Shown in pieces: positions 22,929 through 30,639 of a stretch of 31,555 bases of DNA. The DNA is from CG-Epi1 sp964634895 (GTDB taxonomy: Archaea; Thermoplasmatota; Poseidoniia; MGIII; CG-Epi1). The notes beneath the pieces are model-generated. The model saw only the letters and a list, made by a program, of their open reading frames with translations. It was not told where the DNA came from and made no database searches. The DNA lies in the NCBI GenBank assembly GCA_964634895.1, contig CAZWJS010000015.1, positions 1 through 31,555 on the forward strand, written 5' to 3'. The first letter of the stretch is position 1; each line of letters starts with the position of its first letter. Both the position numbers and the translations under genes were made by a program.

Positions 22929-23879
22929 CTAAAAAGTGTTAGGTTCTAATTGATCACTATTATTCTCAAGCCATTTCTCAGCATCCATAGCTGCCATACA
23001 TCCCATGCCTGCTGCAGTAATTGCTTGACGATAACGAGTATCAACAACATCACCTGCTGCAAAAACGCCTGGGACATTTGTCATGGAATTTTCTTTCCAA
23101 ATAATATATCCCTGATTATCAGTTTCCACTTGATTGTTTAAAAAATCAGTTATTGGTTTGTGACCGATTGCAATAAAGGCACCATCGCAAGCATATTTTT
23201 CTTCATCACCTGTTTTAGCATTAATTAAAAGTGCTCCTTCAAAATTGCCATCAGAACCAAGCCATCTCTTCACTGTCCTATTTAATTTCCAAACTATTTT
23301 ATCATTCTCTCGAGCCCGATCGGCCATTATCTGAGAAGCTCTTAATCCTTCACGCCTGTGAACAATAGTTACTTTACTACAAAAACGAGTCAAAAATGTA
23401 GCTTCTTCCATTGCTGAATCGCCTCCGCCAACTACTATTACTTCTTTGTCTCTAAAAAAAGCACCATCGCATGTAGCACAAGTTGAAATGCCTCTGCCTT
23501 TATGTAAATCCTCATTTTCTACATTCAACCATATTGCCTCAGCGCCAGTTGTAATAATTAATGATTTAGTGAGATACACTTCACTGCCTACATTGACCTT
23601 AAAAGGACGAGAGGATAAATCAACTGAATCTACATTCTTGTCAACTATATTGCTACCAAAACGCTTAGCTTGTTCTCTCAATTGCATCATCATTTCAGGA
23701 CCAGCAATACCCTCAGGATAACCTGGGAAATTTTCGATATCACTTGTAAGCATCAACTGTCCACCACTAGCATATCCTGCAAATAAAATTGGATTTAGCA
23801 TAGCTCTACCGGCATATAATCCTGCAGTATAACCTGCTGGACCTGAACCAACAATTATCACTTCATTAACGTGAGACAT
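22929..23879 (-). CDS. trxB: Thioredoxin reductase
   Basis: A 316-residue cytosolic flavoenzyme that reduces thioredoxin. FAD motif GSGPAGYTAG (11-20), redox disulfide CATCDGAFF with Cys134 and Cys137, NADPH-binding GGGDSAMEEA (151-160) followed by the HRREGLRAS arginines that favour NADPH, and the C-terminal FAAGDVVD. The length matches low-molecular-weight TrxB. It follows trmI by 41 bases and has a possible own TATA element. The pilus locus begins 21 bases after its stop, so it may be read into. Confidence 0.96.
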   Translation of the reverse strand: MSHVNEVIIVGSGPAGYTAGLYAGRAMLNPILFAGYASGGQLMLTSDIENFPGYPEGIAGPEMMMQLREQAKRFGSNIVDKNVDSVDLSSRPFKVNVGSEVYLTKSLIITTGAEAIWLNVENEDLHKGRGISTCATCDGAFFRDKEVIVVGGGDSAMEEATFLTRFCSKVTIVHRREGLRASQIMADRARENDKIVWKLNRTVKRWLGSDGNFEGALLINAKTGDEEKYACDGAFIAIGHKPITDFLNNQVETDNQGYIIWKENSMTNVPGVFAAGDVVDTRYRQAITAAGMGCMAAMDAEKWLENNSDQLEPNTF

Positions 23880-23901
23880 TGGAAACTAATAGAAAGGCTA
23901 C

Positions 23902-23910
23902 TAAAATTAT
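23902..23910 (-). promoter_or_regulatory. Candidate TATA box for trxB
   Basis: On the minus strand ATAATTTTA is centred about 26 bases before the ATG at 23879. This fits a leaderless transcript for trxB, independent of the trmI gene. Confidence 0.4.
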
Positions 23911-23920
23911 TGTGCCCGAC

Positions 23921-24661
23921 TTAATCGTTACGTCTAGCTGATACAATAAAGCCTGTGTGGCCTATCATAGTGCTTTCGGGCCTTAATGCTGACATTTTAG
24001 ATTGCCATTTACGTTGTATAATCTCTGTGATTTCAATCTCTTTCCAGCCTTTCAAAGCAGAAACTAATACTTCAACTTGATTTACTGTAGGCAAATAAGA
24101 AATAAAGAAACTGCCGCACGTAAGTGATTGCTTTGCCCAACTAACTAATTCATGGGGATTTGGAATATCTAAAAAGACTGCAGATGATTTTATAACTTGA
24201 TTATCTGGAGTTAACTTACTGCTACGTAAATCAATCAAGCTTTGCCAAGGACTCATACTTATATTGTTTTTAGCAATATTATGGTGGCGGGAATTGGCCT
24301 CAAAAGTAATTACTTTCCCGTTAGGGGCAATTGCTTGAGCTAAAGAAACTGTGAGAGCTGCTGAACCGCTACCTACTTCAATTACGGTATCACCTGTAGA
24401 TATCCCTGACTTGTAAATCAACCAGGCTATATCCTTGGGAGAGATAATCTGAGGGCCTCTCTTTAGATTAGAATGTATATCCTCTAGTGAATGTCCTACT
24501 AATGTGCATTTTTTCCCCATAAACTCAAAATCTACATATTCTTCTTGCTTTGAAATAGACTTGCTAGCAAAACGCCCAAAATTAGGAATATCTAAAATTT
24601 CTGACTCTAAATTTACAAGGTAAGACGACCCTTCAATAATTAGAAGTTTCCAATTGGTCAT
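23921..24661 (-). CDS. trmI: tRNA (adenine-58-N1)-methyltransferase, TrmI-type
   Basis: A 246-residue SAM-dependent methyltransferase. After an N-terminal beta domain (about 1-65) comes RGPQIISPKDIAWLI (68-82), the SAM motif I TVIEVGSGSAAL (92-103), an acidic VITFEANSRHH strand (117-127) and the catalytic-type motif FLDIPNPHE (163-171). C-terminal RPESTMIGHTGF is also family-like. Archaeal TrmI methylates A57/A58 in the T-loop of tRNA and is about 250 residues long. The start is the ATG at 24661, 16 bases after the rps15 stop. Class confident. The exact target (A57 and A58) is known only from family. Confidence 0.87.
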   Translation of the reverse strand: MTNWKLLIIEGSSYLVNLESEILDIPNFGRFASKSISKQEEYVDFEFMGKKCTLVGHSLEDIHSNLKRGPQIISPKDIAWLIYKSGISTGDTVIEVGSGSAALTVSLAQAIAPNGKVITFEANSRHHNIAKNNISMSPWQSLIDLRSSKLTPDNQVIKSSAVFLDIPNPHELVSWAKQSLTCGSFFISYLPTVNQVEVLVSALKGWKEIEITEIIQRKWQSKMSALRPESTMIGHTGFIVSARRND

Positions 24662-24677
24662 TGAAGGACCAAAAGAA

Positions 24678-25130
24678 TCAACCGACTAAAAGTTTGGCAT
24701 TAGCTAAAGAATACTTCCAATCTTCTGGAAGCACATCATTAGAACGGTAATACTTAACCAAACGAAGAATCTTAGATTCTGTTAAACGTAAAGCTCGAGT
24801 ATTGTGAACATCTTTCTTATTTATTTTCAAATGCTCACCTAGTCGAACTGCTTTACGCATTAAATTTGTCAAATCTTCAGGTATGGAAGGAGATGCCTTA
24901 TTATCTTCTAAAATTTTTGAAATTGACTTCCCTGTAGCTAATTTAACACTAGGAACACCGTGGAAGTCTCGTAAATCTATACCTATCTTAGAAGTTGAAT
25001 GCCCCTCATTGGCCAACTCTATAATTCTTTTCTCTATGTCTTTTGCCTTAGGTGCCCACTTAGGATTCTTACTTCTAACCTGTGCACTAGATCCAGAGCG
25101 ACCCCTACGTCTTGCATGCATTCTTGCCAT
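24678..25130 (-). CDS. rps15: Ribosomal protein uS15 (archaeal S15)
   Basis: A 150-residue small-subunit protein with the archaeal/eukaryal N-terminus MARMHARRRGRSGSS, a P-rich KNPKWAPK region, the ANEGHSTSKIGIDLRDFHGVP segment, and the S15 core (RKAVRLGEHLK, HNTRALRLTESKILRLVKYY). Bacterial S15 is only about 89 residues. Archaeal/eukaryal forms are near 150, as here. The reading frame continues upstream to 25190, but the ATG at 25130 is preferred because of the conserved N-terminus and an AGGAG ribosome binding site (25141-25145) 10 bases before it. A strong TATA (25173-25181) gives it its own promoter. Confidence 0.97.
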   Translation of the reverse strand: MARMHARRRGRSGSSAQVRSKNPKWAPKAKDIEKRIIELANEGHSTSKIGIDLRDFHGVPSVKLATGKSISKILEDNKASPSIPEDLTNLMRKAVRLGEHLKINKKDVHNTRALRLTESKILRLVKYYRSNDVLPEDWKYSLANAKLLVG

Positions 25131-25140
25131 TATAATTAAT

Positions 25141-25145
25141 CTCCT
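25141..25145 (-). promoter_or_regulatory. Ribosome binding site deciding the uS15 start
   Basis: AGGAG on the minus strand, 10 bases before the ATG at 25130, supports this start over the longer open frame. Confidence 0.6.
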
Positions 25146-25172
25146 AATGAGGATATGGCGCCAGTCAGGCCT

Positions 25173-25181
25173 GTATAAAAA
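25173..25181 (-). promoter_or_regulatory. TATA box for rps15
   Basis: TTTTTATAC on the minus strand, with start expected near 25151, giving a leader of about 20 bases that contains the AGGAG site. It is one of the two best TATA sequences in the window, the other being in front of the respiratory operon. Confidence 0.5.
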
Positions 25182-25193
25182 CATTGCCACAAT

Positions 25194-26789
25194 CTAATAA
25201 TTAAACGACCAATAACTAGCAAGCTCAGAATTAGAGTACAACTTATATGTAAAACTCGGCATATTTTTGTAATGATAATCTAACGCCACAGAGCCAGTAG
25301 AAGATTTACCGCTTGCATTTGGCATCCCTAAATTGACAATAGATATCGTTTTGTTAGTGGTAATTTCAGAAGAGAAGTTGGACCCATTTTCCCATACCCA
25401 CAAATGATCTGAAGCATTCCAATACATTTCTTTAACTGAGACGCGTTTTACGCTCATTTCAGAAACGTCTACTAAACCTGATGAAAGCTCTAATGAATCT
25501 TCAATATTGGTCATGTTACTATAGGCTGCAACGCGCCTCTCTCTCTTTACGTCATTACATTCAAATATAGCTGACTCTACATTCTCGTCCAACCAAAAAG
25601 ACATAGAAAAACTACTATCTCTCATGTAATAAGAATAATACAAATTCTCTCTATCATGTGAATCAACTTGGTAATAGAGATAAGATGTGGAAAAAGAAAG
25701 AAACAACATTAAGAGAGAGACAAATAAAATTGTTAATCGTTTAGGATAATCTTGTAAATTATCTATAAAAAAGTCTATCCCTGGAAACATAAAAAACAAG
25801 AGGCCAAAAGTAATCAAATAAGCAATATAAATATGATCAGCCACGATGAACATAGATAAAGTCAAATAAGTTAATCCAAAAAAATAACTAATTGGGACTT
25901 GCCCCTCCTGAAACCAAAAAATAAGCGCTAAAACAAAAAAGAAAACGGGTGGGCCAATTGCTAGCAAATAATACAACACTATATTCAAAAAAGATGAAAT
26001 TATTCCATTACCACTAAATAAATAGATTTCAAAAAGAGTATCTGAAGGATTGTAAGGCGTGAAATCGTGATACTGAAGATAAAAAAGGTAAAGTGCAAAA
26101 AAAACTAGCGTGCCTAATACTTGCCTTCCTGCCCTTTCCCTATTAGTTGCACTCTCTTGCCAATAATTAAATGCGATAGAAAGAAACAAGGCTAAAATCA
26201 TGCCAGGAAAAAGAAGAGCCATTCTATGCAAAGATGGTAAAACCAATGCAAAAATAAACAACAAAATGTAAATTCGTACTGGATAACGACTGTATTTTTC
26301 ATTAACTGTTCTAAGAAGAATCCAAACGAAAAAAGGGAGCATTGCAATTAATGTTAATCTGAATGAAACACGCCACTGTGAAAGAAGCAGCAAACGAGGA
26401 GCTAATGAAAAACAAAGAGAACCAAACCAACGACTGTAGAAATTCTTTGTGAATTCTCCTGATAACATAAAAAAACCAAAAATAGATAATACAGAAAAAA
26501 ATAAGCTGTGAATTAACTGATAGTTATGAATCGGAATATCTGAAATCTCTACAATTGATGAGCCTATAATCGTTCCGCCTAAAGGCGATGTACCTGGAAA
26601 AAGACCATACAATGACAGCCATTCATCCGCCCAAAATATTTGGCCATATGATGTGAGTGCAATAATTTCAGTGATATAAAAAAAATTATCTGTTCCTGTA
26701 GGAGAAGGAGTGATAGGATAGCGAAATATTAATGCTAAAAATCCTAGTAAAATTAGACTGCTTTTATGCAATGAACTCGGACTTTTCAT
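25194..26789 (-). CDS. Polytopic membrane protein, GT-C glycosyltransferase-like
   Basis: A 531-residue protein with about ten hydrophobic segments between residues 9 and 375 and a C-terminal soluble part (about 376-531). The first loop carries SPTGTDNFFYITEI with an acidic Asp34 shortly after helix 1, and FPGTSPLGG follows near 64-72, as in GT-C/oligosaccharyltransferase-type enzymes that use lipid-linked sugars. The tail contains several NxS/T sequons (for example NMT, NAS, NGS, NFS, NKT). The GT-C assignment rests on topology and this loop only, and the protein could be another polytopic family. It starts at ATG 26789, divergent from the respiratory operon, and its stop lies 63 bases before rps15. 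Confidence 0.5.
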   Translation of the reverse strand: MKSPSSLHKSSLILLGFLALIFRYPITPSPTGTDNFFYITEIIALTSYGQIFWADEWLSLYGLFPGTSPLGGTIIGSSIVEISDIPIHNYQLIHSLFFSVLSIFGFFMLSGEFTKNFYSRWFGSLCFSLAPRLLLLSQWRVSFRLTLIAMLPFFVWILLRTVNEKYSRYPVRIYILLFIFALVLPSLHRMALLFPGMILALFLSIAFNYWQESATNRERAGRQVLGTLVFFALYLFYLQYHDFTPYNPSDTLFEIYLFSGNGIISSFLNIVLYYLLAIGPPVFFFVLALIFWFQEGQVPISYFFGLTYLTLSMFIVADHIYIAYLITFGLLFFMFPGIDFFIDNLQDYPKRLTILFVSLLMLFLSFSTSYLYYQVDSHDRENLYYSYYMRDSSFSMSFWLDENVESAIFECNDVKRERRVAAYSNMTNIEDSLELSSGLVDVSEMSVKRVSVKEMYWNASDHLWVWENGSNFSSEITTNKTISIVNLGMPNASGKSSTGSVALDYHYKNMPSFTYKLYSNSELASYWSFNY

Positions 26790-26855
26790 AACATCTCTAA
26801 TAGAAGTTGTATTAAGGTTCTATGTCTAACAAAAAAAAGCGATTTGTACTGCATA

Positions 26856-26865
26856 TTTTTATATA
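26856..26865 (+). promoter_or_regulatory. TATA box for the respiratory operon
   Basis: TTTTTATATA, expected to start transcription near 26887, about 20 bases before the TTG start at 26907. A GGGGG (26896-26900) lies 6 bases before that codon and may act as a weak ribosome binding site. The divergent intergenic region is 117 bases and holds nothing else recognisable. Confidence 0.55.
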
Positions 26866-26906
26866 CCGGAGACTTACCTCACAATACACCATAATGGGGG
26901 CACACT

Positions 26907-27602
26907 TTGTCTACTACGGGCACAAGGAATAATACTTTGTTGGCATTACTGCTTTTGACGGCCTTAATAATTGGTAAAAGTGCCTATGGACATCCTGCTG
27001 GAGGAGACGCGCCTGGTGCTGGAGATGACTGGGCAAAAGATGCAATAGTGAATGGCTGTGTGTGCCATATGGATGAGCAACTAAATGAAGGAACTTATAT
27101 GATTGAAGGGATGCCTCCAAAATATTCTCCCGATACAGTTTACAATATTTCTTTATCAATTAATGATAAAAATGTGATTTCTGGTGAAAATGTCTCTCGT
27201 TATGGAGGGTTCTTAGCTACAACTAGTGAAGGAACTTTCGTCACTGATGAAAACTATTGGGTAAGTAGCAGTGGAGAATATATTTCACATAATGACAATA
27301 GCAATGATATTCGAAATTGGACATTTAAATGGACTTCACCAAGTGAAGGTACGGGTGATGCTTTGTTCACAATATACTTCAATGTTGTAAATGGAATCGG
27401 AGCAGGGGGAGATCAATGGTCATACCTTACGGCAATCTCTCTAGGAACGCCTCAGGAAATCTCTGAAGAAGTTTCTATACATGAATTAGGAGTTACACTA
27501 ATGCAGTATTGGATTGGCTTACTTGGTTTAGGTGTTGTGTTTTTGTCTGTTTTAGTATCTTATATCGTAATCAGAGGAGGGAGTGCAAATTACCGAGGTT
27601 AA
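26907..27602 (+). CDS. Exported, C-terminally anchored protein with a CxCH motif
   Basis: A 231-residue protein starting at TTG. It has a hydrophobic signal-like segment (about 10-27), then HPAGGDAPGAGDDW, and NGCVCHM (Cys51, Cys53, His54), where the spacing is one residue shorter than the CxxCH haem motif. Next is a beta-rich domain (about 60-190) with YRYGGFLATTSEGTF-like segments, reminiscent of the Reelin/choice-of-anchor V domains that carry a cysteine/histidine motif. A C-terminal helix (about 201-223) anchors it in the membrane. It is the first gene of the Rieske/cytochrome b operon and overlaps the next by 20 bases. It may be an extracytoplasmic electron carrier or metal site, but that is inference. 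Haem attachment is not supported by motif. Confidence 0.7.
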   Translation: MSTTGTRNNTLLALLLLTALIIGKSAYGHPAGGDAPGAGDDWAKDAIVNGCVCHMDEQLNEGTYMIEGMPPKYSPDTVYNISLSINDKNVISGENVSRYGGFLATTSEGTFVTDENYWVSSSGEYISHNDNSNDIRNWTFKWTSPSEGTGDALFTIYFNVVNGIGAGGDQWSYLTAISLGTPQEISEEVSIHELGVTLMQYWIGLLGLGVVFLSVLVSYIVIRGGSANYRG

Positions 27603-27954
27603 CGAAATACTAGAAAAAGTCGCCAATGGTGAACTAACTTCTGAGGATGCCCAAAAATTGCTTGGTACTTACAAGGATGAAGACCTAGGTAAAGAATTAA
27701 GGAATAGACCTGGTAAAGAACAACTAGAAATATTTGCTATAATCCTGATACTACTAATTTTGGAATTGATGTATGATTCATTATTTATTTATGGAATATT
27801 GGAAGGCTGGGACCAACAATTTTTGTCTTTCACTATAGCAATGGCTTTCTTAATTCTAGGTCTAATGATTGATTTCTATAGACGATCATTCATGCCTGAC
27901 ATACTAGAGACCAAAAAAAGAAGGAGGAAAGTTATAACTAAACTAGAAAGATGA
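27583..27954 (+). CDS. Small membrane protein of the respiratory operon
   Basis: A 123-residue protein starting at GTG (27583) with an amphipathic, charged N-terminal half (about 1-45: EILEKVANGELTSEDAQKLL) and two hydrophobic segments near 50-70 and 80-100, ending in a strongly basic tail (KKRRRKVITK). The GGAGG (27576-27580) is only 2 bases before the GTG, so the start could be slightly different. It overlaps the preceding gene by 20 bases and the Rieske gene by 4 bases, which indicates co-expression. No family recognised. It may be an accessory subunit of the cytochrome b complex. Confidence 0.65.
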   Translation: MQITEVNEILEKVANGELTSEDAQKLLGTYKDEDLGKELRNRPGKEQLEIFAIILILLILELMYDSLFIYGILEGWDQQFLSFTIAMAFLILGLMIDFYRRSFMPDILETKKRRRKVITKLER

Positions 27955-28634
27955 AAATGGATATAACTAGAAGAGGATTTCTAAAAGGTGCAATTGGCCT
28001 TGCTGGGGCTGGAATGACAGGAGCTCTAACTGTTCCTGCTCTTAAGTCACTACTTCCTCCACCTGTAACAAGATGTAATGAAGATGATGCTCATGCAACT
28101 TTAACTTACAAGAATGAAATTGGAAAATGGTATGAAAGTAAGGCTGGACAAACTGCAAAAACTGATGATTTTAAGAATGTTTGGGATGTGGCGATTGTTA
28201 ATTGGGCACCAAAAGAATTGGAAGCTGAGTTGGGAAGTTGCGAAATACAACTAGCTTTAACCAGAGTGCCTACCGAAGATTCTATGGTTGATCTGGGTGT
28301 GTCTCACCCTGATGGAAATACCACACTCATGGCATATCATACATACAAATGCCCACACCTCTGTTGTAAACCTGTTTTTACTCCTGAAGGGACTAGTACA
28401 ATAAGTGGAAATGACTATGAAAACATGTTTCTTTGCCCATGCCATCTTTCTTTGTTTGATCCTGTTTCAGTTATTAAGAATATAGATGAACAAGGGCGTG
28501 AAGTAATGGCTGCTGAATTGTTAGAAGGCCCTGCACCTTATGGGCTTCCTGTAGTCCCTATAGCTGAAGAAAAAGGAGGACTAATTGGCCTAACAACGCA
28601 ACTAGACTGGCTTAAATATTGTGGACAAGGATGA
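27951..28634 (+). CDS. Rieske [2Fe-2S] protein with Tat signal
   Basis: A 227-residue electron carrier of a quinol-oxidising cytochrome b complex. The N-terminus has a twin-arginine motif TRRGFLKG (6-13) and a hydrophobic stretch (14-31), probably retained as an anchor. The cluster motif is KCPHLCCK (Cys134, His136; Cys138 or Cys139 for the disulfide) and CPCHLSLFD (Cys162, His165; Cys164 for the disulfide), spaced 28 residues. The GPAPYGLP that follows is also Rieske-like. Odd points are an extra adjacent Cys in the first box and CHLS where CHGS is usual. It overlaps the small membrane protein before it and the cytochrome b gene after it (ATGA). Confidence 0.9.
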   Translation: MKMDITRRGFLKGAIGLAGAGMTGALTVPALKSLLPPPVTRCNEDDAHATLTYKNEIGKWYESKAGQTAKTDDFKNVWDVAIVNWAPKELEAELGSCEIQLALTRVPTEDSMVDLGVSHPDGNTTLMAYHTYKCPHLCCKPVFTPEGTSTISGNDYENMFLCPCHLSLFDPVSVIKNIDEQGREVMAAELLEGPAPYGLPVVPIAEEKGGLIGLTTQLDWLKYCGQG

Positions 28635-29584
28635 TGAAATTAAATAGAACTCTAGCAATTGTTATAGGTGTATTAACATTTTCGGCCCTTCCAGTGAGTG
28701 CTGAGACGCCTATTTTAGAAGAATTGATGAGGAAATATACCTTCCCTCTAATTTTCCTTTCTTTAGCTGGAGCTGTTGCAACTGTTGGGTACTTATATTT
28801 TACTGGTTTATTACCACGCGTTATCTTTGAATCTTGGAAGTGGATAGATGAGCGATTTGCTCTTCACCGTTATATCTCTTTAGCCAAAAGAGAATATTAT
28901 TCTGTAGTTTACACACTTCTACCAGCTACAGGTAGAACTATGCCTCAGTCACATACCGAAAGATATAATGTTAAAGCTGTTTGGTACTGGTATCCTTTCT
29001 ATTCACTTGGTGGCCTTTCATTCTTTGCTTATATTGTTCTGACGATAACTGGAATTTATCTAGGATTCTACTATGTTCCTGATGGTGAATTCATAACTGA
29101 CCCTGAAACTGGAGAAGCTACTTCCGGAGCATATCAATCAATGGAATTAATTATGACGCAAGTAACATTTGGATATATTATAAGAGCTGTGCACCATTGG
29201 TCTGCACACTTCATGGTCGCTTCAGTATTCTTACACATGATGAGGGTATATTTTGTTGGAGCTTATAGAAACCCTCGTGAAGTTAATTGGATGCTTGGAT
29301 CAATACTACTAATGGTTACTATATTCTTCGGGTATACTGGTTATTTACTTCCTTGGGATGAATTAGGTTTTGCCGCAGGATCGATAGGATTAGAAATGGC
29401 AACCTCAATACCTGCTATGGGGCCTCTAATGGCACAAATTGTTTTTGGAGGCACTCAACTTACAGGCGATACGATAACGCGCATGTATTGGCTTCATATA
29501 TTTGTACTACCACTAATAGGTACTATCTTGATTATAATTCATATGGCACTTGTATGGATACAAGGGGAGGCTGAACCTCACTGA
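28631..29584 (+). CDS. Cytochrome b (b6-like N-terminal half)
   Basis: About 317 residues from the ATG at 28631 (overlapping the Rieske stop). An extra N-terminal helix or signal (about 7-28) and another (about 38-58) precede the four core helices. Haem ligands are the pair H-x13-H in VHHWSAHFMVASVFLH and H-x14-H in LHIFVLPLIGTILIIIH. The 14-residue spacing in the last helix is of b6 type. GYTGYLLPWDE is the Qo-site helix. The b6 cysteine that binds haem c-i (YCLGG) is Ser here (YSLGG). The open frame has an upstream TTG (28619), not preferred. Functions in quinol oxidation in the membrane. Confidence 0.92.
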   Translation: MMKLNRTLAIVIGVLTFSALPVSAETPILEELMRKYTFPLIFLSLAGAVATVGYLYFTGLLPRVIFESWKWIDERFALHRYISLAKREYYSVVYTLLPATGRTMPQSHTERYNVKAVWYWYPFYSLGGLSFFAYIVLTITGIYLGFYYVPDGEFITDPETGEATSGAYQSMELIMTQVTFGYIIRAVHHWSAHFMVASVFLHMMRVYFVGAYRNPREVNWMLGSILLMVTIFFGYTGYLLPWDELGFAAGSIGLEMATSIPAMGPLMAQIVFGGTQLTGDTITRMYWLHIFVLPLIGTILIIIHMALVWIQGEAEPH

Positions 29585-30639
29585 TGGTCGAAGACGACGC
29601 TGTTGAATTAATTCAAGAACACCAAGATGAGCAAGTTGCTCTAGATTCCATCAATAAATTAGAAAATCGTGAATCACACTCTGTCTTAGAAGCTGAAATG
29701 GTAAAGGGAGAACCTCTGTATCCTCATGAAGTAACAAGAGATAGTGTTTTGACATTATACATACTAGCTCTTTTCTTCTATCTTGCTGCATTTGTACCTC
29801 CGCCTTTACACAAAGCTGCTGATCCGACTGCTGGTACTGCATTTCCTCCACCTCTACCTGATTGGTACCTTCTTTGGGCTTTTGGATGTCTAAAAGTAGC
29901 ATGGGATATCAAAATAATTCTACCTTTATCAATGATTCCATTTATGGGATTAGATGATATTGAATTATTCTTGATGACTGCAAAAGTATGGGGAACTTTA
30001 GTACAGGGTTTGATTGTAGGATTAGTTGTTGCAGTTCCTTTCATAGATAGAGCATTAGGAGCATTAATTGACCCTCAGTATGGAGATGTAGTAAATAGAG
30101 GGCATGAAAGAAGACCTATCGAAGATCCTGTTAGAGCTGCTATTGGAGTTTATGGAATTGCCTTAATGATTATGCTTTCTGTATTCTCAATTAATGCTAA
30201 TATTGCTATATATTATCCACAAATTACAACTGATGTTCTTTCACAACTAACTTTGTGGGGCCCAATTGGTTGTGCCCTGATAACATATCTCTTTTTGGAT
30301 AGAAGAAGATCAGAAGGTGCAAAACCACTTACCGATGAAGAAAGATTTAGCTTATATGTTAATGGAATTCAGGATAGAAGAATGCAACGAATTTACGAAT
30401 TTAAATTAAATCGATGTTACCAATGTGGACTATGTGATGATATATGTCCAGTTAGAGACATGGAAGGTGAACACGAACTCAATATTATATTTAACACATT
30501 TCAAAACAAACATGATGGTGTAGCTTTATGGTCATGTATCAGTTGTGGGATGTGTACTGCAGTTTGCCCTCAAAATATAGAATATGTTGATTATGTTCTA
30601 GAACAAAGAGCACTTGCAACTCTAGGAGCTTCTACATGA
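29584..30639 (+). CDS. Cytochrome b C-terminal half (subunit IV-like) fused to a 2[4Fe-4S] ferredoxin domain
   Basis: A 351-residue protein. A charged N-terminus (about 1-45) leads into three or four helices (about 53-72, 130-152, 186-206, 220-238), with PDWYLLW (92-98), the Qo-site PEWY-type motif in its Asp form. The helical part resembles subunit IV of b6f. From about 265 a soluble domain has CYQCGLCDDICPV (Cys278, 281, 284, 288) and CISCGMCTAVCPQ (Cys318, 321, 324, 328), binding two [4Fe-4S] clusters like HdrC. Such a fusion lets the cytochrome b complex pass electrons to an iron-sulfur partner. The start ATG overlaps the previous gene's TGA, and the downstream CCG gene overlaps by 4 bases. 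Confidence 0.93.
   Translation: MVEDDAVELIQEHQDEQVALDSINKLENRESHSVLEAEMVKGEPLYPHEVTRDSVLTLYILALFFYLAAFVPPPLHKAADPTAGTAFPPPLPDWYLLWAFGCLKVAWDIKIILPLSMIPFMGLDDIELFLMTAKVWGTLVQGLIVGLVVAVPFIDRALGALIDPQYGDVVNRGHERRPIEDPVRAAIGVYGIALMIMLSVFSINANIAIYYPQITTDVLSQLTLWGPIGCALITYLFLDRRRSEGAKPLTDEERFSLYVNGIQDRRMQRIYEFKLNRCYQCGLCDDICPVRDMEGEHELNIIFNTFQNKHDGVALWSCISCGMCTAVCPQNIEYVDYVLEQRALATLGAST

Noticed and set aside
25131..25190. N-terminal extension of uS15
   Set aside because: The ATG at 25130 has the conserved MARMHARRRG start and an AGGAG site, and the longer frame covers the TATA element.
26894..26932. Short ATG frame before the CxCH gene (12 codons)
   Set aside because: Out of frame with the gene and no sign of conservation or function visible. 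The TTG at 26907 gives the signal-peptide protein.
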